This document shows positions 41,058 to 49,317 of a stretch of 58,168 bases of DNA, piece after piece. Each line of letters starts with the position of its first letter. The stretch's first letter is position 1. The DNA comes from an uncultured Desulfobacteraceae bacterium (lineage in GTDB: Bacteria; Desulfobacterota; Desulfobacteria; Desulfobacterales; Desulfobacteraceae): the NCBI GenBank assembly GCA_913041495.1, contig CAJWHT010000010.1:1-58168 (forward strand), read 5' to 3'. The notes beneath the pieces are model-generated. The model was not told where the DNA came from. It ran no database searches and was given only the letters and a program-made list of their open reading frames with translations. Position numbers and translations under genes: made by a program.

Positions 41058-43324
41058 CCCTTTGGAAAAAAAACGATATTGAAACGGCCATGGAGTGCCC
41101 CATGACCCGGCGGCGGTTCATGAAATGGCTGGCAGCGGCGGGCGTCGCTGCAGCTATGCCCTGCGGCTTCCTCGTACCTAATGAGACCAAGGCCGGTATT
41201 GTCTACGAAGGCGGATATGAGACGTTCCGCAACGCCTGTCCGAGGAACTGCTACGATACCTGCTCCATGGTCACGTATGTAAAGGACGGGGTGGCCCAGT
41301 TTGTGGAAGGGGCACCTGAGTCCACCTTCACCAACGGCGGACTCTGTGTGAAGGGGAATGCCTACATCAGGAAGCAGTACTCCCCGGACCGCATCAAATA
41401 CCCCATGGCCCAGCAGGGCCGCGGGTCAGGCAATTGGAAACGGATCTCGTGGGACGAGGCCTTAACCCGCATCAGCGAAAAATTCATAGAGATCAACGAA
41501 AAAGACGAATCCATGCTCGGCCTGGCCCTGACCAAGTATTCGGGCAATTTCGGGATCACCAACTACGGCGTGGAGGGGATGTTCTCCTCTTTGGGCTATA
41601 CCACCCGCATGGTGGGCACACCCTGCTGGCCTGCAGGTATCGACGCACAGAACTACGACATGGGCAATATGTGGTGCAATGATCCGGAAGATATGGTTGA
41701 TGCCCGGTATATCATTCTATGGGGGGTGAACCCGGCCTGGTGTTCCGTCCATACCATGAAGTACATCTACGAGGCCAGGCAGCGCGGTGCCAAGGTGGTC
41801 TGTATCGATCCCGTCCTCACCCAGACGGCGGCCAAGGCGGATGAATATTGGCAGATCAACACCTCAGAAGACGGGGCCCTGGCCCTGGGAATGGCCCGGC
41901 ATATTCTGGACAGGGGCCTGGTGGACCAGGACTGGGTCGCGGCAAATTCCGTGGGATTCGGCGAATTTGCCGACTACCTAAAACAGGAGGTCACCCTGGA
42001 ATGGGCGGCCGAAAAGTCCGGTGTGCCGGCCCGGCGCATTGCCCGGGTGGCAGAGGAGTTCGCCACGGCTGATCCGGCCACCATCTGGATCGGATACGGC
42101 ATGCAGCGCCATGTCAACGGGGGGGCCTCGGTTCGGGCCATCGACGCCCTGGTGGCCATGACCGGCAATGTGGGCAAAGCCGGCGGCGGGGCCAGATACG
42201 GCCATCTCATGACCTGGGGATTTAACTACCACGCCATGATCCAACAGCCTCCCAAAGGGGCCAAAGGCTTTCTTGGCCCGACGGCCAAGGGGGAATTTGA
42301 TTTCACCAAAGACGCTGAAGGCCCGGCTTACACCAACCGGACACTCAATATCAACAAAACCGCCCGGGAACTCTTAAATGCCACAGATCCCCCGGTACGG
42401 GCCCTGTGGGTCTCCTGTAAAAATCCCCTGAGCCAGGACTTTGACCGCAACCAGCTTGAAAAGGCGTTCAAGAAGATGGAACTTGTGGTGGTGGTGGACC
42501 AGTTTTTCAACCAGACCGTTGAACAGGCAGACATCGTGCTGCCGGTAACCACGCTTTTTGAAGAGTGGACCGTCAACGTCGGCTACTGGCATTACTGGCT
42601 TTCCATAAACGAACAGGCCGTAAAGCCCCTGCATGAGGCCAAATCCAATATCGAGATTGCAGCGGCCCTGTCCAAAAAAATGAATGAGCTAAAACCCGGG
42701 TCCTGCACCTTCCCCACGGACATTGATACCAAGGAATGGGTGGCAAAGGAATTCAACAAAGGGGTTTACGATCTTTTTGGTATTAATTCCTGGGAGGACC
42801 TTAAAAACGGGCCGAAAAAGGCCAAGGCAAACCGGCTGGCATGGGCGGACGGCAAATTCGGAACCCCTTCGGGAAAATACGAATTCAGATCGGATCTCTG
42901 TGCCGAGCACGGGTTCAACGCCCTGCCCAAGTATGTGGAGGGCCGCAAGCCCTACGACAAGCTGAGGCTGCTGACCCCCCACACCCAGTTCGGTCTCCAC
43001 TCCCAGTTCATTAATCTGGACTGGATGGAGGATTTCAATCCCCGGCCCTACGTCTATATCCACCCTGAGACCGCCAGGGTCAGAAACATTGCCGACGGCG
43101 ACAGGGTACTTGTGAAAAACAAGACCGGAGAAGTCACGATCACCGCATCCCTCACGGACAATGTTCCCGTGGATGCCATCCTCATGTACGAGGCCTGGTT
43201 CAAAAACAATCCCTACAACTGCCAGAACTTAGTGGATGATACCTCCGCAGACATGGGGGGCTACAAAGCCGGCGCCCCGGGCGTGGCCATTCATGACCAG
43301 TTCGCAGACCTCGTCAAGGCGTAA
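41054..43324 (+). CDS. DmsA-like molybdopterin oxidoreductase catalytic subunit (Tat-exported)
   Basis: 756 residues. The N-terminus has a twin-arginine signal (MTRRRFMKWLAAAGVAAAMP). The mature part begins with a [4Fe-4S] site of the DmsA type C-x3-C-x3-C (ACPRNCYDTC) and a fourth Cys in GLCVKG. Molybdopterin-binding segments include YIILWGVNPAWCS, VVCIDPVLTQTA and the C-terminal YVYIHPETARVRNIADGDRV. The C-terminal domain is a double-psi barrel (about 640-756). The protein ligand of molybdenum is not obvious to me; GTPCWPAG and the preceding Ser region are candidates. The operon TorD-A-B-C fits a quinone-linked reductase such as DMSO reductase, but the substrate is unproven. Confidence 0.92.
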   Translation: MTLWKKNDIETAMECPMTRRRFMKWLAAAGVAAAMPCGFLVPNETKAGIVYEGGYETFRNACPRNCYDTCSMVTYVKDGVAQFVEGAPESTFTNGGLCVKGNAYIRKQYSPDRIKYPMAQQGRGSGNWKRISWDEALTRISEKFIEINEKDESMLGLALTKYSGNFGITNYGVEGMFSSLGYTTRMVGTPCWPAGIDAQNYDMGNMWCNDPEDMVDARYIILWGVNPAWCSVHTMKYIYEARQRGAKVVCIDPVLTQTAAKADEYWQINTSEDGALALGMARHILDRGLVDQDWVAANSVGFGEFADYLKQEVTLEWAAEKSGVPARRIARVAEEFATADPATIWIGYGMQRHVNGGASVRAIDALVAMTGNVGKAGGGARYGHLMTWGFNYHAMIQQPPKGAKGFLGPTAKGEFDFTKDAEGPAYTNRTLNINKTARELLNATDPPVRALWVSCKNPLSQDFDRNQLEKAFKKMELVVVVDQFFNQTVEQADIVLPVTTLFEEWTVNVGYWHYWLSINEQAVKPLHEAKSNIEIAAALSKKMNELKPGSCTFPTDIDTKEWVAKEFNKGVYDLFGINSWEDLKNGPKKAKANRLAWADGKFGTPSGKYEFRSDLCAEHGFNALPKYVEGRKPYDKLRLLTPHTQFGLHSQFINLDWMEDFNPRPYVYIHPETARVRNIADGDRVLVKNKTGEVTITASLTDNVPVDAILMYEAWFKNNPYNCQNLVDDTSADMGGYKAGAPGVAIHDQFADLVKA

Positions 43325-43339
43325 AGGAGAGTAACCCCT

Positions 43340-43909
43340 ATGAAAAAACAACTTGGATTTTTTGTTGATTCGGACCGCTGCGTGGGCTGCATGACCTGCG
43401 CCATGGCCTGTAAAAACCAGTATCACCAGGAAAAAGGGGTGGTCTGGCGCAGGGTCTATCCCTTAAAGGAAGAGATTTATCCCCACAAGGAACGGGCATT
43501 CTATTCCCTGGCCTGCAACCATTGCGAGCACCCGGCCTGCATGCACGTCTGCCCGGTAAAGGCCTATTACAAAAGGGAAACGGACGGGGTTGTGGTCCAT
43601 GAGCAGGAAAAATGCATCGGCTGCGGCAACTGCATCCGCTCCTGCCCTTACGGCGCCCCCGTGTACAATCCGGTCCTGAAAAAGGCGGAAAAATGCAGTT
43701 TCTGCCACCAGCGGCTGGACGCAAACCGCTTGCCCATGTGCGTGATGTCCTGCCCGGTGGATGCCATCCAGGTCATCGACATCACCCGGCTTGATTCAAC
43801 AGGCCTGGTGCAATTTGCCCCGGGCTTTCCCAAGCAGCCCGCCCTGAATCCGTCGGTCCGGTTCCGGCTGCCCAGGCTGCCTGAAGTGGTAAGGAGGAAA
43901 ACGATATGA
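43340..43909 (+). CDS. DmsB-like four-cluster ferredoxin subunit
   Basis: 189 residues with four cysteine groups: CVGCMTCAMAC, CNHCEHPACMHVC, CIGCGNCIRSC and CSFCHQRL...CVMSC, enough for four [4Fe-4S] clusters. This is the electron-transfer subunit that links the catalytic and membrane subunits in Dms/Nrf/Psr-type enzymes. Such subunits lack their own signal and are carried out with the A subunit. AAAGGAG precedes the start, and the stop overlaps the next gene by 4 bases. Confidence 0.95.
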   Translation: MKKQLGFFVDSDRCVGCMTCAMACKNQYHQEKGVVWRRVYPLKEEIYPHKERAFYSLACNHCEHPACMHVCPVKAYYKRETDGVVVHEQEKCIGCGNCIRSCPYGAPVYNPVLKKAEKCSFCHQRLDANRLPMCVMSCPVDAIQVIDITRLDSTGLVQFAPGFPKQPALNPSVRFRLPRLPEVVRRKTI

Positions 43910-44706
43910 ATCATTATGAAATGCCCCTGGTTTTGTTTACCGTACTCTGCCAATCGGCCATCGGCCTCGTGGCGGTCAACGCTTTCCGGCAGGTCAGCGG
44001 GCCGGATATGGAACCCCGCAGGATCCGCCTGGAATGGCTGGCAGCCGGCCTTGTTCTCATCACCGGCCTGATCGCCTCGGTATTTCACCTCGGCCACCCG
44101 TCGGGAATGGTCCGCGCCCTGAATAATCTCGGAACCGCATGGCTCAGCCGGGAAGCCCTGACCGTGGGAATTTTCCTGGCCCTCCTGGCCGCAGGCCTTC
44201 TCCTCATGCGGGAAAAGAGCAATCCGGTACTTGCCGTGACCACGGCAGCCGCCGGTCTGCTGGTCATTTTAAGCATGGGGATGACCTATTCCCCGCCCAG
44301 TTTCCCGGCCATAAACAATGTCCTGCCCTTTGTGTTCTTCTGCCTGACCGCCCTGCTTTTGGGCAGCAGTGCCGGGCAGTTATTCGCCAATGAAAATTCG
44401 CGGCCGATGATGACCCGGATCTTGACCGCCACCCTTATCGTGGCATTGGTTATCTACCTCATCGTTCCTTGTATCTGGCTTTCGGGAGGAGAAATTATGA
44501 AGCTAACCGCTGAACAATGGCTTGCCTCACCCCTTTACTGGGGACGGATCATCATTGGGCTTGCACTGCCCCTTGTCCTGATAAAAGCCCTTGGAAAAAC
44601 ACCGGCCTGGCTGTGGGGTCTTCTTCTGGCAGGAGAACTCATGGGACGTGCCTTATTCTTTGCCGGTACAGTGCACACGGCCGTGAACATGGGAGGCGTG
44701 TATTGA
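43906..44706 (+). CDS. DmsC-like membrane anchor subunit
   Basis: 266 residues with about eight hydrophobic helices, opening NHYEMPLVLFTVLCQSAIGLVAV. The segment ASVFHLGHPSGMVRALNNLGTAWLSRE carries the conserved His and the arginine-rich signature of the DmsC/NrfD-type quinol-oxidising anchor. It would pass electrons from menaquinol to the ferredoxin subunit. It overlaps the B gene by ATGA and the next frame by TTGA, so four genes are likely translated together. Confidence 0.92.
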   Translation: MNHYEMPLVLFTVLCQSAIGLVAVNAFRQVSGPDMEPRRIRLEWLAAGLVLITGLIASVFHLGHPSGMVRALNNLGTAWLSREALTVGIFLALLAAGLLLMREKSNPVLAVTTAAAGLLVILSMGMTYSPPSFPAINNVLPFVFFCLTALLLGSSAGQLFANENSRPMMTRILTATLIVALVIYLIVPCIWLSGGEIMKLTAEQWLASPLYWGRIIIGLALPLVLIKALGKTPAWLWGLLLAGELMGRALFFAGTVHTAVNMGGVY

Positions 44707-45221
44707 CCCAAAGTATACTGCACCGGCAACCGCCGCAAATGAAACACTCTTCTTTGCGGCGGTCCGGCCGGTGTTCATTTAAAACAGTCGTTGTGCTGTC
44801 AATACTGTTTCTTTGCCTCGACCCGGCGAAGATCTTTTCCGGGCAGATCGCTGTGACGGACAGTGCCCCAGCTCTGGATGCCTTCCCCATTGCCAATCGC
44901 AGCTATAAGGCGCATGTGGGTTCTCACCATCTGACGGGTCGCGTGGAAGAAAAAATAATACTCTTTTTTACGCTGGACCCGCCCCAGGTGCCCCAAGGTT
45001 TTTTTCTCTCCGTGAACCTGAAACAAATTAAAGCCCCTGAAAAAAAAATGAAAAAGAATCCGGAAATTCTGACCGGCTTTCCTGACACCCGCCTGACCTT
45101 CCACGATCCGGGGATTTATACGTACGCCGTCATCGTTTCAATGATTGCAAAATCCAGTTGTGGCGGCGTAAACGCAGATACGGTTTTTAATGGAGATATT
45201 CATATCGACGTTTCAGAATAA
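44703..45221 (+). CDS. Exported protein of unknown function, last gene of the Dms-like operon
   Basis: 172 residues if translation starts at the TTG at 44703, which has GGAGG at proper distance and overlaps the anchor stop as TTGA. An ATG at 44739 is the alternative but has no site upstream. A signal peptide (FKTVVVLSILFLCLDPAKIFSG) leads to a mature domain of about 130 residues with GRVEEKIILFFTLDPPQ, TRLTFHDPGIYTYAVIVSMIAKSSC and VFNGDIHIDV. It looks like an immunoglobulin-like beta fold. I recognise no family. Being coupled to the reductase operon, it may be an accessory periplasmic partner. Confidence 0.6.
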   Translation: MTQSILHRQPPQMKHSSLRRSGRCSFKTVVVLSILFLCLDPAKIFSGQIAVTDSAPALDAFPIANRSYKAHVGSHHLTGRVEEKIILFFTLDPPQVPQGFFLSVNLKQIKAPEKKMKKNPEILTGFPDTRLTFHDPGIYTYAVIVSMIAKSSCGGVNADTVFNGDIHIDVSE

Positions 45222-45434
45222 GATTAATCCTGCACATCTTGCCTAACACGTTTATTCCTTTATAAGCGATCGGTCTGTTTGGGCGATCACGACGATCTAA
45301 GGCGTTTTGGTTGCAAGTCCCGTGGAAATGATGGACAACTTGAGCCCCGAACGGCATCTGTGGTATGGTAGAGGCCATAATTTCGAACGCAGCAGCCGAA
45401 TGTAACACTATTTCCGGAAATCTAAGGAGACAAC

Positions 45435-47135
45435 GTGAAAACAGGTCTGAAACTCATCGTATCTTTTTTATTTATCAGTGCGGCCCTTGCGGCGCTGTCC
45501 CCTGGCTACGCGCAGGAGACCCCGGCCAAAGAGAGTATTACAACAGGAGCTGAAACCGCTGCCCCCAAACAGACAGGGGAGGCGGCCAGCCTGGAAATGC
45601 TTAAGTCCCTCCAGCGGTTGAAGGAAAGCCTTAAAAAACGGATGGGCGAAAAGCGGCAGCTTATCAAAAATACGGCCTCTGAAACCGAAAAAGCCTATCT
45701 TGAGGCAGAGCTGAAATCCCTCGACGAACAACTGGCCGGGGCGGTGGTGGATTTCGAGCGGATCGCCACGGGTGTGGATGTGGGGCTGTTTGCCAAAAAA
45801 AAGGCAGAGCACTTCAACTGGAAAAATGAGCTGGTCTCCCTGGTGGAACCCGGTATCATGGAGCTGAAGCGGCTGACGGTGAAGGCCCGGCACAAAACCA
45901 AACTCAAGGATCAATTGTCTTCCTACGAGAGTTTGGTCCCGGTGGCCGTCAAGGCGAGAACCCGGATCGAAACCCTGATTGAAAAAACCGATGATCCGGC
46001 GCTAAAAAAAGAGCTTGCGAACCTGCTGCCTGAATACAAAGGGGTGGAAAGCCAGATAAGAAATAAGCTGGATCTGGTCAGGCTCCAGCTGGAGGAGATT
46101 GCCAGGGAAGAGACGTCCTTGATCGAAAGCTCCCAGAAGTCCATAAAGAATTTCTTTAAAACCCGGGGGATGTTTCTGCTGGTTGCCGTTCTGGTCTGCT
46201 GCGGGGTTATCCTGGTGCTCCGGTTTCTTTACCGGAATATTATCCGGCTCCTTCCCGGTTACCAGTCAAAATACAGGCCGTTTCACATCAGGGCGCTGGA
46301 ACTGATCTTCCGCATTTTAACCCTGATCATTACCCTGCTGGCAATTATTCTTGTCTTCTACGCATTTGAGGACTGGGTACTCCTTTCCCTGGCAATCATC
46401 TTCCTTATGGGTATTGCCTGGACAGCCAAACACACCCTGCCCAAGTTCCTTCACCAAAGCCGCCTGATGCTCAATATCGGAGCCGTGAGGGAAGGAGAGC
46501 GGATCATCTACCAGGGGGTGCCCTGGCTGGTCAAGCATATCAACGTCTATTCCATCCTGGAAAACCCCGTACTGGAGATGAGCTTGAGAATCCCCATTGA
46601 AAACCTCATGGACCTGACCTCCCGGCCGTTTAATCCTTCAGAGCCCTGGTTTCCCTGCCGGAAAAATGACTGGGTCATCCTTTCGGACGGTACCCGGGGC
46701 GGGGTGGTGAGCCTCACCCATGAGACCGTTGAGCTGGTCCAGCGGGGCGGTGCCAGAAAATCATACCTGACCCCGGATTTTCTGGCCATGACACCGTTGA
46801 ACCTGTCTGTGAATTTTAGGCTGAAAGAATCATTCGGCCTCACCTACAACCTGCAGTCAGAGGTCACCGGCACCATTCCCGAACGTCTGGAGACCTATAT
46901 CCGCGAACAGATAGAGGCCGAAGGGTACGCAGAGGATATGCTGAACCTCAGGGTGGAATTTGCCCAGGCCGGGGCCTCCTCCCTGGACCTTGTGGTCATT
47001 GCCGATTTCAAGGGAAGCCAGGCACCGCTGTACAACAGGCTCAGACGGGCCATCCAGCGGTGGTGCGTGGATGCGGCCACCAAATACGAATGGGAAATTC
47101 CCTTTCCGCAGCTTACGGTTCACAAGGGCGAATAA
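45435..47135 (+). CDS. MscS-family mechanosensitive channel
   Basis: 566 residues from a GTG at 45435 with AAGGAG upstream. A signal peptide (LIVSFLFISAALAALSPGYA) is followed by a long periplasmic coiled coil (residues about 60-225: LKRLKESLKKRMGEKRQL, KTKLKDQLSSYESLV). Three or more membrane helices follow (FLLVAVLVCCGVILVLRFLY, LIFRILTLIITLLAIILVFYAF, VLLSLAIIFLMGIAWTAK). The MscS beta domain is at about 400-480 (NDWVILSDGTRGGVVSLTHETVELVQ) and a C-terminal alpha/beta domain follows. It lets solutes out under osmotic down-shock. The periplasmic extension is like that of larger MscS relatives. Confidence 0.87.
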   Translation: MKTGLKLIVSFLFISAALAALSPGYAQETPAKESITTGAETAAPKQTGEAASLEMLKSLQRLKESLKKRMGEKRQLIKNTASETEKAYLEAELKSLDEQLAGAVVDFERIATGVDVGLFAKKKAEHFNWKNELVSLVEPGIMELKRLTVKARHKTKLKDQLSSYESLVPVAVKARTRIETLIEKTDDPALKKELANLLPEYKGVESQIRNKLDLVRLQLEEIAREETSLIESSQKSIKNFFKTRGMFLLVAVLVCCGVILVLRFLYRNIIRLLPGYQSKYRPFHIRALELIFRILTLIITLLAIILVFYAFEDWVLLSLAIIFLMGIAWTAKHTLPKFLHQSRLMLNIGAVREGERIIYQGVPWLVKHINVYSILENPVLEMSLRIPIENLMDLTSRPFNPSEPWFPCRKNDWVILSDGTRGGVVSLTHETVELVQRGGARKSYLTPDFLAMTPLNLSVNFRLKESFGLTYNLQSEVTGTIPERLETYIREQIEAEGYAEDMLNLRVEFAQAGASSLDLVVIADFKGSQAPLYNRLRRAIQRWCVDAATKYEWEIPFPQLTVHKGE

Positions 47136-47168
47136 TACCTGCCAAGTGTCAGCGTTCCCTGGCCCGGG

Positions 47169-47195
47169 CCTTGACCGGACGCGGTCCGGCCAGGG
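47169..47195 (+). other. Stable hairpin without T-tract
   Basis: A stem of 6 plus 5 base pairs (CCGGAC/GTCCGG extended beyond one mismatch, loop GCG) lies between the MscS gene and the next promoter. It is followed by GAAAAACC, not T residues. Its role may be mRNA 3'-end stability or it may form part of the upstream transcript end. Confidence 0.4.
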
Positions 47196-47208
47196 GAAAA
47201 ACCTTGAC

Positions 47209-47237
47209 TTGACAGACGTTTACAGGAATACTGCAAT
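47209..47237 (+). promoter_or_regulatory. Sigma-70-type promoter of the GAF kinase gene
   Basis: A perfect TTGACA (47209-47214) and a TGCAAT -10 box (47232-47237) are separated by 17 bases. The -10 is 60 bases before the start at 47297. Confidence 0.5.
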
Positions 47238-47296
47238 CATACCGGCGGCGGCCGTTTACATGAACATATAGCGTGGCAAACTAAAGGGACAAGGCC

Positions 47297-49285
47297 ATGA
47301 ATCTCAACTCCCACCTTCTGGGCGACCTTCTGGTCAGCATGGGCTCCATTACCAAAGACCAACTGGAGGAGGCCCTTGCGTTCCAGCAGGGATTTATCGA
47401 AGATACCCTGCCGGAAACGGAGCTGGACAGGACCGAACTGATCTCCAGAGGGCGCCGCCCCTCCTGCCCGGTTCCCAAACTGGGCAAGATCCTTGTGGAA
47501 AAGGGGTACCTGACCGAAGGCGAACTGGCCCCGGCCCTGGAAGTCCAGCACAAGCGGGCGACGGAACTGAGCCGCCTGGACACCCACAAGCTGGCCACGG
47601 CCCTGGAAGTGGGCTTTGTTATCAACTCCACGGTCAACCTGGTGGATGTGCTGTCCCTGATCATGAAATATGCCAATATCGTTACCGATTCCGTGGCGTC
47701 AACCCTGATGCTCCTGGACGAAAAAACCGGAGAACTGGTATTTTCCGTGCCCACCGGGCCCAAATCCGACCAGTTGGAGGATATCCGTATTCCGCCGGGA
47801 AAAGGGGTGGCCGGCTGGGTGGCCCAGAACGAGCAGTACCTGATGGTAAAAGATACGACCAAGGACAAAAGATTCTACAACGCCGTGGATGATATGACCG
47901 GCATCGAGACCAAATCCCTGCTCTGTGTCCCCATGAAGTCCAAGCGGAAACTTATCGGAGTGCTGGAGGTAATAAATAAAAAAGACGGGCTCAGCTTCAC
48001 CGAAGAGGATGCCCTGCTTTTGAGCATATTTTCCCACCATGCCGCCATCGCCATTGAAAACGCCCTGCTTTTCAACTCCATGCAGGCCAGGCTGGAGAAA
48101 GAAAAGCTCATTGAACAAAAGGTATCCGATTCGGAACGGCTGCGCTCCATCGGCACCCTTGCCGGGGGTATTGCCCATGATTTCAACAACATCCTCGGTG
48201 CCATTATGGGATATACAGAACTTGCCCAGATGGAAATGGAGACGGACAGCCGTCCCTATTCCAACCTGTCCAAGGTAATCGGGGCCTCCGGCCGTGCCAG
48301 GGACCTGATCTCCCAGATCCTTACCTTCAGCCGGCAATCTGAAAAAATAGCCAAACCCATCCAGGTCAACCTGATTGTCAAAGAGGCATTAAAGCTGCTG
48401 CGGGCCTCCCTGCCCAAAACCATCCGCATGATTGAGGATGTGGACTGCCGGTCGGTGGTCATGGGGGATTCCACCCAGATCCACCAGGTGGTGATGAACC
48501 TGTGCACCAATGCGGCCCATGCCATGGAAAAGGACGGCGGCCCCCTGACGGTGTCATTGAAGGAAGTCCAGGTGAAGACGGATGAGGAAGACCTCTCTTT
48601 GCTGGTACCGGGACTTGATCCGGGCCTTTACCTCTGCCTCAAGGTAGAGGATGAGGGAAAGGGCATGCCGCCCTATGTGATGGAACGAATCTTCGACCCC
48701 TTCTTCACCACCAAGGAACAGGGCCGGGGGACCGGCATGGGACTGGCCGTGGTCCACGGGATCGCCAAGGACCACGGCGGCGACATCCAGGTGGAAAGCG
48801 AACCCGGGAAAGGCTCCATTTTCAGGATCTATTTCCCCGTTATTGAACGGGACCCGGAACCGCCCGCAAAGGTTGAAGCTGAGATCGTTCCCAGGGGTAC
48901 TGAACACGTAATGATCGTGGATGATGAAATCATGCTGGTGGACGTGGCCAAAAGCCGTCTGAACAGCCTGGGGTACAGGGTCACCATAGAAACAGACGCC
49001 ATCCAGGCACTGGAACGCTTCAACCAGAGCCCCAAAAGTTACGACCTGGTGATGACGGACATGTCCATGCCGGTGATGTCCGGAGACCGGCTTGCCAGGG
49101 AAATTCTCGATATCCGGCCGGATATCCCCGTTATCCTTACCACGGGATTCAGTGCGGATATGACCGCTGAATCGGCACTGGAAAAAGGCTTTGTCGCATT
49201 TTTAACCAAGCCCATGGGATACGGAGACCTGGCCAGAACCGTCCGCAATGCCCTGGACGGAAAACCGCAGCACTCAGGGTCATAA
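47297..49285 (+). CDS. Hybrid histidine kinase with MshEN-like repeats, GAF, and receiver domain
   Basis: 662 residues, soluble. Two N-terminal motifs of the MshEN/GspE-N type occur at residues about 6-31 (LGDLLVSMGSITKDQLEEAL) and 60-85 (LGKILVEKGYLTEGELAPAL), separated by a 28-residue spacer. In true c-di-GMP binders each motif starts with R-L-G; here those positions are L and K. A GAF domain follows (100-250), then HisKA with H near 293 (GGIAHDFNNILG), HATPase (MNLCTNAAHAM, DEGKGMPP, GTGMGLAVV) and a C-terminal receiver with D near 587 (VMTDMSMPV). It may link c-di-GMP or a related ligand to phosphorelay signalling. GGGAC precedes the ATG. Confidence 0.9.
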   Translation: MNLNSHLLGDLLVSMGSITKDQLEEALAFQQGFIEDTLPETELDRTELISRGRRPSCPVPKLGKILVEKGYLTEGELAPALEVQHKRATELSRLDTHKLATALEVGFVINSTVNLVDVLSLIMKYANIVTDSVASTLMLLDEKTGELVFSVPTGPKSDQLEDIRIPPGKGVAGWVAQNEQYLMVKDTTKDKRFYNAVDDMTGIETKSLLCVPMKSKRKLIGVLEVINKKDGLSFTEEDALLLSIFSHHAAIAIENALLFNSMQARLEKEKLIEQKVSDSERLRSIGTLAGGIAHDFNNILGAIMGYTELAQMEMETDSRPYSNLSKVIGASGRARDLISQILTFSRQSEKIAKPIQVNLIVKEALKLLRASLPKTIRMIEDVDCRSVVMGDSTQIHQVVMNLCTNAAHAMEKDGGPLTVSLKEVQVKTDEEDLSLLVPGLDPGLYLCLKVEDEGKGMPPYVMERIFDPFFTTKEQGRGTGMGLAVVHGIAKDHGGDIQVESEPGKGSIFRIYFPVIERDPEPPAKVEAEIVPRGTEHVMIVDDEIMLVDVAKSRLNSLGYRVTIETDAIQALERFNQSPKSYDLVMTDMSMPVMSGDRLAREILDIRPDIPVILTTGFSADMTAESALEKGFVAFLTKPMGYGDLARTVRNALDGKPQHSGS

Positions 49286-49317
49286 GATTCGGTTCCCCTC
49301 CAAGTCCCCCAATCGGA

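Noticed and set aside
44517-44738. A longer start for the exported protein behind DmsC.
   Set aside because: The upstream part of the frame overlaps the DmsC gene in another frame and reads as low-quality sequence; the signal peptide begins after 44739.
47169-47195. The hairpin after the MscS gene as a rho-independent terminator.
   Set aside because: The stem is strong but is followed by GAAAAACC on the plus strand and has no T-tract on either side.
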